Below, piece by piece: positions 5,895 through 12,786 of a DNA stretch of 13,190 nucleotides (position 1 is its first letter; each line of letters begins with the position of its first letter). Origin of the DNA: Oribacterium parvum (GTDB lineage Bacteria > Bacillota > Clostridia > Lachnospirales > Lachnospiraceae); assembly GCA_938022235.1 (NCBI GenBank), contig CALIEL010000100.1, positions 1-13,190 of the forward strand. Direction: 5' to 3'. The notes beneath the pieces are model-generated. The model was not told the DNA's origin, ran no database searches, and saw only the letters and a list, made by a program, of their open reading frames with translations. The position numbers and the translations under genes were made by a program.

Positions 5895-7688
5895 TTACCA
5901 GGGGAAGTCTTTGATTTCTTCCAGCTTAAGCTTTGGGCTTACCAGTATAGAGTAATTCTGGTGATAAATCACAAAGCCAGGGGCGGCTCCGGGGACCTTT
6001 TTCAGGTTCTTCTTCTGGGTATAATCCACCTCTACCTTTTGGCTGCTGCCTTCCGAAGAGAAGTAGGCGGCCAGCTCTGCAGCCTCTTCAAAGAGACGAT
6101 CGGGAAGCTCTTCCAAATCCTTTCCCTCTGTTTTTGCTATCACATGGGAGCCGGGAATATTTTTTCCATGGAACCAAAAGTCCTTTCCCTCTGCAATCTG
6201 GAAGCTGAGAATTTCGTTTTGCTGGTTATTTTTTCCCACATAGAGAAGATAGCCGTCTGAAGAACGGAAAAGTCTTGGCTTGGACTGGTCTTCCTTTCGC
6301 TGTTTTTTCTTCTTTCCGCTTACTTTTTTGATATAGCCGAAGTCTCCCATTTCCGCCCTTATGGCATCCAGATCTCCTGCGCTTTCCGCAAGCTGTATAC
6401 TGTTCATAATGGATTGGAGGTGGTAGAGCGTTTTTTTGCTTTCTGCTACCTGCTCTAAAAGGTTTTGTTCCGTCCTCTTGGCCTTATCATATTTTTCAAA
6501 ATATTTCTTGGCGTTATCCATAGGAGAAAGGGTAGGATCCAAAGGGATTTTTTCTTCTTTTCCTGTATAGTAATTTTCGCATACCAGTTCTTTCTCTCCT
6601 CCGGAAAGGCTGTAGCCATAGGTGGTTAAGAGTTCTCCGTAGATTCTGAATTTATCTTTTTTCTCCGTATCCTTTAACTGCTTTTCCTGCAATGCCAGCT
6701 TTTTATTACAACGCTCCAGAAGGGTATGGCACTGCTTCTTTAGGTCGGTGGATTTTTGCCGTACTCTGTCGTCCCTCTCCTTATTTCCATAGTATTGAAG
6801 GAGGAGGGCGGAGGGGGAAGCAATGTATTCTTCGGAAAATGCCGGATTGCCCTTGTATTGTTGGACGGAGAGTGCAGAAAAGTCAAAGGCTTTTTCACCC
6901 TCATACAAAATGACCGGATGAAAATCCCTTTCTTGAATCGTTCTCCGAAAGGCCAAAATGGCTTCCTGCACCCGCATCCCTTCCTCCGAAGATAAGGTAT
7001 TAGAGAGTTTATCGATGTGGAGAGAAGCGCTAAGGCAAAGTTCTCTGGCCAGCATGGGGCTTAGTCCGGAAAAGCTTTGGAAGAGGCATTCCCATAAGGG
7101 GAGAGCATCTTTTTCCAAGAGAACATCCAGCTTATCCATAGGGAAGGATAAAATATTTTCCTTATGGAAGGCATCCGGAATGAAATATTCCCTCCCGGGA
7201 AGCACCTCTCTTACGGAGGACTGGCTCAGGGAAATTCTCTTTATGGCGTCTAAAATTGTATAATCTTCCTTCAGTAAAATGATATTGGAATACTTACCCA
7301 TAATCTCCACAGCCAAATGCTTGATACCTACATCCCCCAGCTCATCTCTATGGGATATATCCAAAAAGAGCACTCGCTCCAGTCCTGCCTCCGTAAGCTT
7401 TAGAGAAGCCTGCCGAATGCTTTGAATAATGCCGTTTCCGATATGCTTTCGAAGGGACATACAAAAGCTGGGGGCGGTAATGGGGGCGGTTTTCCCTTCA
7501 TTTGCCAAATATAGAAGAGGGAAGGAGGGATTAGCAGAGAGGTGTAAAATCTCCGTGTTTTTTTCCTTCTTTATAAAAAATTGCAATTCATCCTTTTCAC
7601 TTTGGATGATTTTGGAAATCTTTCCGCCTAAAATTCGTTCTTGAAATTCCGCGATGCATGCTGCAAGATACAATCCGTCAAATGCCAT
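5895..7688 (-). CDS. rqcH: RqcH/NFACT-family ribosome quality control protein (FbpA-like)
   Basis: RqcH binds obstructed large ribosomal subunits with a peptidyl-tRNA and recruits tRNA-Ala to add alanine tails that mark stalled peptides for degradation; older annotations call it a fibronectin-binding protein. The 597-residue product starts at ATG 7688 (MAFDGLYLAACIAEF), with AAGGA just upstream on the minus strand; an upstream in-frame start adds an atypical segment. The NFACT-N region carries SFCMSLRKHIGNG (74-86), HRDELGD (113-119) and EIMGKYSNIILL (128-139). A charged, probably coiled-coil middle follows. The C-terminal NFACT-R domain (about 472-597) has FRSSDGYLLYVGKNN, DFWFHGKNIPGSHV, EEAAELAAYFS and the conserved VDYTQKKNLKKVPGAAPG. 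It faces yebC across the hairpin element and is divergent from yicC. Confidence 0.92.
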   Translation of the reverse strand: MAFDGLYLAACIAEFQERILGGKISKIIQSEKDELQFFIKKEKNTEILHLSANPSFPLLYLANEGKTAPITAPSFCMSLRKHIGNGIIQSIRQASLKLTEAGLERVLFLDISHRDELGDVGIKHLAVEIMGKYSNIILLKEDYTILDAIKRISLSQSSVREVLPGREYFIPDAFHKENILSFPMDKLDVLLEKDALPLWECLFQSFSGLSPMLARELCLSASLHIDKLSNTLSSEEGMRVQEAILAFRRTIQERDFHPVILYEGEKAFDFSALSVQQYKGNPAFSEEYIASPSALLLQYYGNKERDDRVRQKSTDLKKQCHTLLERCNKKLALQEKQLKDTEKKDKFRIYGELLTTYGYSLSGGEKELVCENYYTGKEEKIPLDPTLSPMDNAKKYFEKYDKAKRTEQNLLEQVAESKKTLYHLQSIMNSIQLAESAGDLDAIRAEMGDFGYIKKVSGKKKKQRKEDQSKPRLFRSSDGYLLYVGKNNQQNEILSFQIAEGKDFWFHGKNIPGSHVIAKTEGKDLEELPDRLFEEAAELAAYFSSEGSSQKVEVDYTQKKNLKKVPGAAPGFVIYHQNYSILVSPKLKLEEIKDFPW

Positions 7689-7791
7689 GAAAACCGTCCT
7701 TTTCCACTTGAAATAGTAAATCCACCTTGCTATCATACTGGAATACCGGCCTGTAAGTTTGGTGGTTAATATGTAAATGAAATTGCCAAAA

Positions 7792-7846
7792 GGAAAGTTC
7801 TTTATCCTTTCCGGCTATGACTTTTCCTATATTTTCGTAGGAAAAG
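7792..7846. promoter_or_regulatory. Two adjacent hairpins in the rqcH-yicC divergent spacer
   Basis: GGAAAG (7792-7797) pairs with CTTTCC (7807-7812). Then CTTTTCCTA (7821-7829) pairs perfectly with TAGGAAAAG (7838-7846) around an 8-base loop. The arms of one hairpin could also pair with those of the other, so alternative folds are possible. The 208-base spacer must hold control sites for both divergent genes, but I see no convincing promoter on either strand. No T-run follows, so these are not plain terminators. Confidence 0.35.
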
Positions 7847-7896
7847 CTACAAAGAGGATAAAGTAAAGGCATGAAAAATGCAAGAGAGGGGACTTT

Positions 7897-8772
7897 ATGA
7901 GTATCAAAAGTATGACAGGATTCGGCCGCTGTGTGGGAGAGAAGGATTGCTCCGGTATCACGGTGGAAATCAAGTCGGTTAATTCCCGTTTTTTAGACCT
8001 GTCTATACGCCTGCCCCGGACTATGCAGCATCTGGAAATGAAGTGTAGAGAATGGGTGAAGGAAAGAATTTCCAGGGGAAAGGTGGAAATCTTTGTTTCT
8101 CTGGAGGACAGCACGGAAAAAAAGAAGAAGCTTTTGCTTCGGGAGGATTTACTGGATGCCTATGTGGAAAGCATTAAAAAAGTAGCCGAAAAATATTCTC
8201 TTCCCTATAATCTGGATGCCAAGGAGCTGGTATTCTTCCCGGAAGTGGCTCAGATTGTGGAAGGGGAGGAAGAAGATCGGGAGGAAGCTCTTTTCTTGGC
8301 TATGGAGCTGGCTATGACAGAATTTCAAAAGGCCCGAGAGAAGGAAGGAAGCAATTTAAAACGAGATATTCTTTTAAAGCTTTCGGAAATGCAGGAAGGC
8401 ATTGATTTCATTAAGGGAAAAGAAGGAGATATTCAAAAGGCTTATGCTGAGCGTCTTCGGAAAAAGATGGAGGAGATGCTCTCCGGAAGAGAGGTAGAGG
8501 AAGGCAGAATTCTGCAGGAAGTGGCAATCTTTGCTGATAAGGTGAGTACGGATGAGGAAATCACAAGGTTGCAAAGCCATATCCAAAGAATGGCAAAGCT
8601 TTTAGAGGAAGAGATTCCTATAGGAAGAGATTTGGATTTTCTTTTGCAGGAAATGAATCGGGAAAGCAATACCATATTATCTAAGGCTAATGATTTATCT
8701 GTATCCGAGAAGGCTTTAAAATTGAAAAATCATATCGAAAAGATTCGAGAGCAGGTACAGAATATAGAATAA
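7897..8772 (+). CDS. yicC: YicC/YloC-family endoribonuclease
   Basis: YicC-family proteins are endoribonucleases; the E. coli member is implicated in small RNA turnover. The 291-residue product matches the family length. The N-terminal domain begins MSIKSMTGFGR and has EIKSVNSRFLDLSIRLP, the most conserved block, then REWVKERISRGKVEIFV. The C-terminal DUF1732 region has FADKVSTDEEITRLQSHI (partly quoted), PIGRDLDFLLQEMNRESN and ANDLSVSEKALKLKNHIEK. The start follows GAGAGGGG at about 7884-7891. It begins a packed + strand cluster; gmk follows after 18 bases. In many Firmicutes a small remA gene stands between these two, but there is no room for it here. Confidence 0.92.
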   Translation: MSIKSMTGFGRCVGEKDCSGITVEIKSVNSRFLDLSIRLPRTMQHLEMKCREWVKERISRGKVEIFVSLEDSTEKKKKLLLREDLLDAYVESIKKVAEKYSLPYNLDAKELVFFPEVAQIVEGEEEDREEALFLAMELAMTEFQKAREKEGSNLKRDILLKLSEMQEGIDFIKGKEGDIQKAYAERLRKKMEEMLSGREVEEGRILQEVAIFADKVSTDEEITRLQSHIQRMAKLLEEEIPIGRDLDFLLQEMNRESNTILSKANDLSVSEKALKLKNHIEKIREQVQNIE

Positions 8773-8790
8773 GGGAAGCAGGAAAGAAGA

Positions 8791-9441
8791 ATGGAAAAGC
8801 ATAAAGAAAAGGGAATTTTGGTGGTGGTGTCCGGGTTTTCCGGGGCAGGGAAGGGAACGATTATGAAGAATCTGACCCGAAAATATGATAACTATGCCCT
8901 GTCCATTTCCGCAACAACAAGAGCAGCAAGACCGGGAGAGGAGGAAGGAAAGTCCTATTTCTTCGTCAGCAAGGATCGCTTTGAAGAGATGATTGACCGG
9001 GATGAGCTGGTGGAGTACGCCAAGTATGTGGACAATTATTACGGAACACCCCGAAAGTTTGTGGAAGATTGTCTTAACGAAGGAAAGGATGTCATTCTGG
9101 AGATAGAGATTCAGGGAGCCTTGAAAATTAAGAAAAAATTTCCCGACAGTCTTTTGATTTTTATGGCACCACCCTCCGCTGAGGAGCTCAGAGCCAGACT
9201 GATCGGCAGAAACACCGAGGATGAAGCGACAGTTAATAAACGCTTAAGTCGTGCCATTGTAGAGGCGGAAGGTGTGGAGGCCTATGACTATATTCTTGTC
9301 AATGCAGATATTGACACATGCACGGAAAAACTGCATAATTTAATCCGTGCCTCTCATGATCGGGCAGAGGTACATTTGGATCTGATTGAAGAAATCAGAA
9401 AGGACTTAAGGAGGATAGAAGATGCTACGTCCAACGTATAA
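8791..9441 (+). CDS. gmk: Guanylate kinase
   Basis: Guanylate kinase phosphorylates GMP (and dGMP) to the diphosphate with ATP, an essential cytoplasmic step in guanine nucleotide supply. The 216-residue product carries the Walker A loop GFSGAGKGT at residues 15-23. The GMP-binding region follows, with SISATTRAARPGEEEGKSYFFV, here quoted only as family block SISATTRAARPGE, and then YAKYVDNYYGTP, VILEIEIQGALKIKK and the lid region RLIGRNTEDEATVNKRL. The ATG is preceded by AGGAAAG at 8780-8786. The last 20 bases overlap the start of rpoZ, whose ribosome site lies inside gmk. Length and motifs are ordinary for the family. Confidence 0.95.
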   Translation: MEKHKEKGILVVVSGFSGAGKGTIMKNLTRKYDNYALSISATTRAARPGEEEGKSYFFVSKDRFEEMIDRDELVEYAKYVDNYYGTPRKFVEDCLNEGKDVILEIEIQGALKIKKKFPDSLLIFMAPPSAEELRARLIGRNTEDEATVNKRLSRAIVEAEGVEAYDYILVNADIDTCTEKLHNLIRASHDRAEVHLDLIEEIRKDLRRIEDATSNV

Positions 9442-9844
9442 TGATTTAATAGAATCTATGAACCGCAATAGAGAAGAGGGGGAATTGGAAGTACAGTCTC
9501 GCTATTCCGTAGTAATTGCCAGTGCTAAGAGAGCCAGACAGCTGATTGACGGAGAGGAACCTTTGATAAAGGGAGAAGAGGGTAAGAAGCCTCTTTCCAT
9601 GGCGATTGAAGAGATTTCCCGTAACCTTGTCAACGTAGAAAAGGGCTTGGATTATGAGGATGAGCCGATTATCCTTCCGGAGAAAGAAGAGTATTCTCGT
9701 TATGCCATTGATGAAGATTTGGATGAGGACGAGGATGTAGAAGAAGATTCGGAAGAAAAGGACGAAGAGGAAGACTTTTCCGAAAGGGATGAGGAAGAGG
9801 AAGACTTCGGAGAAGACGATTATCAGTCTGATAGTGAGGCCTAA
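9422..9844 (+). CDS. rpoZ: DNA-directed RNA polymerase omega subunit with long acidic tail
   Basis: Omega helps assemble RNA polymerase by holding the beta' subunit. The first 75 residues match the family: MLRPTYNDLIESMN, then SRYSVVIASAKRARQLIDGE (27-46) and KPLSMAIEEISRNLV (56-70). The usual bacterial protein is about 60 to 90 residues; this one has 140. The extension (77-140) has 37 Asp or Glu among 64 residues, and includes two similar segments, EEEDFSERD and EEEEDFGEDD, pointing to internal duplication. AGGAGGAT at about 9409-9416 decides the start. The frame overlaps gmk by 20 bases and its TAA shares one base with the rimO ATG, so all three are probably coupled. The tail could contact basic partners, but I cannot tell which. 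Confidence 0.9.
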   Translation: MLRPTYNDLIESMNRNREEGELEVQSRYSVVIASAKRARQLIDGEEPLIKGEEGKKPLSMAIEEISRNLVNVEKGLDYEDEPIILPEKEEYSRYAIDEDLDEDEDVEEDSEEKDEEEDFSERDEEEEDFGEDDYQSDSEA

Positions 9845-11115
9845 TGAAGCTTTATCTGGAGAGCTTAGGCTGTGATAAAAATAGAGTAGACGCGGAGAAG
9901 CTGCTTTTCGAGCTTTTAGAGAAATATCCCGGTTCCTCCGTTACCGATGAACCAAGTGAAGCGGAGATTGCCATTGTAAATACCTGCTCTTTTATTGGTC
10001 CCGCCAAGGAAGAAAGTATTCAGTGTATTCTGGATTTGGCGCAATACAAGGAAACGGGAAAGCTGGAGAAGCTTATTGTGGCGGGTTGTCTCGTGGAGCG
10101 CTACAAGGATGAGATACGGAAAGAACTTCCGGAGATTGATGAAATTACTTCCGTAAAGGATTATGTGAAGAGACTGGACCATCAGATGGCCAGGGTAGAA
10201 AGCGGAGAGAAGTACAGTCGCTACTTAAAGATTGCAGAGGGCTGCGATAAATATTGCAGCTACTGTATTATTCCAAGGCTTCGCGGCCATTATCGTTCCA
10301 TTCCCAAAGAGCTGGTCTTGGAAGAAGCAAGAGCTTTGGTTTCGGAAGGGGCCGGGGAGCTGATTTTGGTTGCCCAGGAAACCACTCTTTACGGTACGGA
10401 TCTTTATAAAAAGAAGGCTTTGGCAGAGCTTTTGGCAGAGCTTTCCGAGATTCCGAATCTTCAGTGGATTCGGATTTTGTATTGCTATCCGGAGGAAATA
10501 GAACCGGAGCTGATTCGGGAAATGAAGAGGAATCCGAAGGTATGTCACTATCTGGATCTTCCTATACAGCATGCCTCCGACAGGATTTTAAAGAGGATGA
10601 ATCGGAGAACCAGAAAGGAAGAGCTGAAGGAAAAGATTGCTCTTTTAAGAAAGGAAATGCCGGATATTGCCTTGCGCACCACGATTATTACCGGCTTCCC
10701 GGGAGAGACGGAAGAGGATTTCCAAGAGGTTTTGGACTTTATTTCGGAAATGCGCTTTGATCGTCTGGGAGCCTTTCCCTACTCTCAGGAAGAGGGAACC
10801 AAGGCTGCGGAGATGGAAGATCAGATTCCCGAAAAGCTGAAAAATCAAAGACTTTCTCAGATTATGGAGCTGCAGCAAAATATTGCTTTCCGAAAGGCGG
10901 AGGAGCAGATAGGAAGAAAGCTGAAGGTTTTGGTTTGCGGCTATGACGAGGAGGAGCAGAGAGTGCTTTGCCGTTCCTATATGGATGCTCCGGATGTGGA
11001 CAGCTATCTCTATGTTTTCGGAGAGAAAAAGGAAGTGGGAAGCTTCCTATATGCGAAGGTAATAGATACGGAAGGCTATGATTTGATAGGAGAATGGTGT
11101 GAATCTGCCGAATAA
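9844..11115 (+). CDS. rimO: Ribosomal protein S12 (aspartate-C3) methylthiotransferase
   Basis: RimO adds a methylthio group to a conserved aspartate of ribosomal protein S12 through radical S-adenosylmethionine chemistry with two [4Fe-4S] clusters. In the 423-residue product, C10 (ESLGCDKNRVDAE), C48 (VNTCSFI) and C82 (VAGCLVERY) should bind the auxiliary cluster. C134, C138 and C141 in AEGCDKYCSYCIIPRLRG form the radical SAM CxxxCxxC motif. DLPIQHASDRILKRMNRR and TIITGFPGETEEDF follow, then a C-terminal TRAM domain of about 65 residues. SLGCDKN and the C-terminal sequence favour RimO over the related tRNA enzyme MiaB. The ATG overlaps the rpoZ stop by one base, and the end overlaps pgsA by 17 bases. 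Confidence 0.93.
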   Translation: MKLYLESLGCDKNRVDAEKLLFELLEKYPGSSVTDEPSEAEIAIVNTCSFIGPAKEESIQCILDLAQYKETGKLEKLIVAGCLVERYKDEIRKELPEIDEITSVKDYVKRLDHQMARVESGEKYSRYLKIAEGCDKYCSYCIIPRLRGHYRSIPKELVLEEARALVSEGAGELILVAQETTLYGTDLYKKKALAELLAELSEIPNLQWIRILYCYPEEIEPELIREMKRNPKVCHYLDLPIQHASDRILKRMNRRTRKEELKEKIALLRKEMPDIALRTTIITGFPGETEEDFQEVLDFISEMRFDRLGAFPYSQEEGTKAAEMEDQIPEKLKNQRLSQIMELQQNIAFRKAEEQIGRKLKVLVCGYDEEEQRVLCRSYMDAPDVDSYLYVFGEKKEVGSFLYAKVIDTEGYDLIGEWCESAE

Positions 11116-11641
11116 ATTAACGCTGTTACGAGGAATTCTTGTTCCTTTCTTTGTGTTTTTTATCCTTTTAGAGGGTGGAAACAATCTTCTTTACCGCTAT
11201 ATCGCTTTGGGAATTTTCTGCTTTGCCTCCTTTACGGATTTTTTAGATGGTTATCTGGCCAGAAAGAATCATTTGGTGACCAATTTCGGAAAATTCATGG
11301 ATCCTTTGGCGGACAAGCTTCTGGTATGCTCTGCATTAATATGCTTGATTCCCCTGGGGGAGTTGCCGGCTTGGTATGTGGTCATTTTAATCGGAAGAGA
11401 GTTTGTGATTTCCGGGTTTCGATTGGTTGCGGCAGATCATAATATCGTTATTGCCGCATCAATCTTTGGAAAAGCGAAAACAGCCAGTCAAATGCTTATG
11501 ATTATTTTGCTTCTTTTACAGATTCCCGCTTTGGCTTTTGTGAATCAGATTTTTATTGTTTTATCTTTAGTGCTCACCATTCTTTCTTTGGTGGACTATG
11601 TATATAAAAATCACAGGGTGATTTCAGAGGGAGGCTTCTAA
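11099..11641 (+). CDS. pgsA: CDP-diacylglycerol-glycerol-3-phosphate 3-phosphatidyltransferase
   Basis: PgsA makes phosphatidylglycerol phosphate from CDP-diacylglycerol and glycerol 3-phosphate in the cytoplasmic membrane, the committed step to phosphatidylglycerol and cardiolipin. The 180-residue protein is very hydrophobic, with membrane segments near residues 12-24, 32-46, 74-86, 91-110, 130-146 and 150-167. The CDP-alcohol phosphotransferase signature is complete: D47, D50, G51, A54, R55, G64, D68 and D72. The start is GTG 11099, inside rimO, with AGGAG at about 11089-11093 ahead of it; it encodes the usual MNLPNKLTLLR opening. The TAA at 11639-11641 shares a base with the next ATG. Other CDP-alcohol transferases such as PssA are less likely given the N-terminal sequence and length. 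Confidence 0.92.
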   Translation: MNLPNKLTLLRGILVPFFVFFILLEGGNNLLYRYIALGIFCFASFTDFLDGYLARKNHLVTNFGKFMDPLADKLLVCSALICLIPLGELPAWYVVILIGREFVISGFRLVAADHNIVIAASIFGKAKTASQMLMIILLLLQIPALAFVNQIFIVLSLVLTILSLVDYVYKNHRVISEGGF

Positions 11642-12162
11642 TGGGAGATAAAAAAGAAAAGAAGGTTTTGGTGTATAATAGTGAGGCACCCATTGAAGAA
11701 CAGGTGGTTTCTTTACTGAAAGGTTTAAAGAAAACCATTACTACCGCCGAAAGTATAACAGGCGGCATGATTTCTGCCGCTATTACTTCTGTGGAAGGAG
11801 CTTCCGAATGTTTTAAGGTGGGCTATGTCAGTTATTCCAACAAAGCAAAAAGGAAGTTGCTTTCCGTTAAGAAGGAGTTATTACGAAAGGAAGGAGTAGT
11901 TTCCTCATCTGTGGCAAAGGAAATGGCTATTGGAGCCATGATGGAATCCGAGGCGGATTTGGCGGTTGCCGTAACCGGTAATGCAGGTCCTACTGCCTTG
12001 GAGGATAAAGAAATCGGTCTGGTTTACATTGCGGTTTGCGCCGGAGGAAAGACAAAGGTAGAAGAGTATCATTTTGCGGGAACTCGAAAAGAAATCCGAG
12101 AACAATGCTGTAACACCGCATTGGTGATGGTAAGAAACTATCTTTTGGAAAAAATGACTTAA
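11641..12162 (+). CDS. pncC: Nicotinamide-nucleotide amidase, CinA C-terminal domain type
   Basis: PncC deamidates nicotinamide mononucleotide to nicotinate mononucleotide, returning the nicotinamide moiety to NAD synthesis. The 173-residue product corresponds only to the C-terminal domain of CinA; the molybdopterin-binding-like N-terminal domain is missing, as in stand-alone PncC. Family motifs are TAESITGG (35-42, with S38 the likely catalytic serine and Ile where many have Cys), GYVSYSNKAK (61-70), GVVSSSVAKEMA, AVAVTGNAGP (108-117) and FAGTRKEIR (146-154). About 30 charged residues precede the domain. GGGAGG just upstream, within pgsA, and the one-base overlap indicate coupled translation. 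It is the second pyridine nucleotide maintenance gene in the window, with nnrD. Confidence 0.88.
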   Translation: MGDKKEKKVLVYNSEAPIEEQVVSLLKGLKKTITTAESITGGMISAAITSVEGASECFKVGYVSYSNKAKRKLLSVKKELLRKEGVVSSSVAKEMAIGAMMESEADLAVAVTGNAGPTALEDKEIGLVYIAVCAGGKTKVEEYHFAGTRKEIREQCCNTALVMVRNYLLEKMT

Positions 12163-12163
12163 T

Positions 12164-12454
12164 ATGCGTTTTTCAAAATCTTTACAGTTTGGCGAAAGGG
12201 CCAAGAACTACATTCCCTATTTGATGGAGAATTTAAGAGAGGGACATACGGTCCCCATGTGTTATTTAATCTACTCCGGCTTGGGAAATAACCTATATGA
12301 ATTTTATGGGGCTCCCCATTGGTCTTTACCCACATTTCCCAGGAAAGATGAAGAAATCCTTGGGGTGGCTTATGGCTATAAAGATGCCCTGTTGCTGGTG
12401 TCCGGGATGACCCGGCAAGCTTTGGAGGAAGAAAGGAAATGCTCCTTGTCTTAG
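12164..12454 (+). CDS. Small protein of unknown function
   Basis: I do not recognise this 96-residue protein. It has no membrane segment, signal peptide or cysteine cluster. The N-terminal half is mixed charged and aromatic (RAKNYIPYLMENLREGHTVP), and the middle holds several Gly, Tyr and Trp residues (YEFYGAPHWSLPTF). It ends with a helix-like charged tail. The ATG lies one base after the pncC stop, and the last 16 bases overlap the next gene, so its position in a coupled series supports real coding. The ribosome site is weak (GGAAAA inside pncC, about 12 bases upstream). A search of Clostridia proteomes would show whether the family is conserved at this locus. Confidence 0.65.
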   Translation: MRFSKSLQFGERAKNYIPYLMENLREGHTVPMCYLIYSGLGNNLYEFYGAPHWSLPTFPRKDEEILGVAYGYKDALLLVSGMTRQALEEERKCSLS

Positions 12455-12786
12455 GGATTCTCAAATGGATATTGCTGATTATTCTTATCCTATTTTTGCT
12501 GCTTCTTATCTTGCTTCTACTGCTCTTGTTTGTTCCCTTTCGTTATGAAATCTTTGGGGAAAAGGAGAGAGAAGAGAAATTACCAAGAGGAAGGGGAAAG
12601 CTCAGCTATCCCGGTTTAAAGATTTCCGGAAGCTTTCAAGAGGGAAAATTAGAATATAAAGGGAAGTTTTTATGGCTTACCCTCTTTGAAGGCGGTAAGG
12701 AAGAGAATTCTGAAAAGCAGGAAGAAGCTTCTAAAAATGGAGAAGATTCGGAGCAGCAGGCAGGGCTTAAAGAGGAAGAAAGTTGA
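12439..12786 (+). CDS. DUF2953-type protein, N-terminal membrane half (split gene)
   Basis: The 115-residue product starts with a long Leu/Ile-rich membrane segment (about residues 5-33), then VPFRYEIFGE and a short beta-rich part (GKLSYPGLKISGSFQEG, KGKFLWLTLFEG). It closes with a charged linker rich in Glu, Lys and Gln. This layout matches the N-terminal half of DUF2953 membrane proteins (YtfI-like), normally one chain with the domain encoded next door. GGAGG at 12424-12428 precedes the ATG. It ends TGA at 12784-12786, sharing a base with the ATG of the next frame (TGATG). Either two coupled genes make the two halves, or a frameshift in the linker split one gene. The role of the family is unknown; in Bacillus it neighbours the spore protein gene ytfJ. 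Confidence 0.65.
   Translation: MLLVLGILKWILLIILILFLLLLILLLLLLFVPFRYEIFGEKEREEKLPRGRGKLSYPGLKISGSFQEGKLEYKGKFLWLTLFEGGKEENSEKQEEASKNGEDSEQQAGLKEEES

Noticed and set aside
5856..6260. 134-codon + strand frame opposite rqcH
   Set aside because: It is antisense to the well-supported NFACT-R domain of rqcH, has no ribosome site and resembles no protein family.
7689..7736. Upstream start extending RqcH by 16 residues
   Set aside because: The added residues are unlike the family N-terminus, whereas MAFDG at 7688 matches it and has AAGGA upstream.
7678..7872. Small minus-strand gene upstream of rqcH
   Set aside because: It overlaps the rqcH start and the divergent control region, and its translation has no recognisable features.
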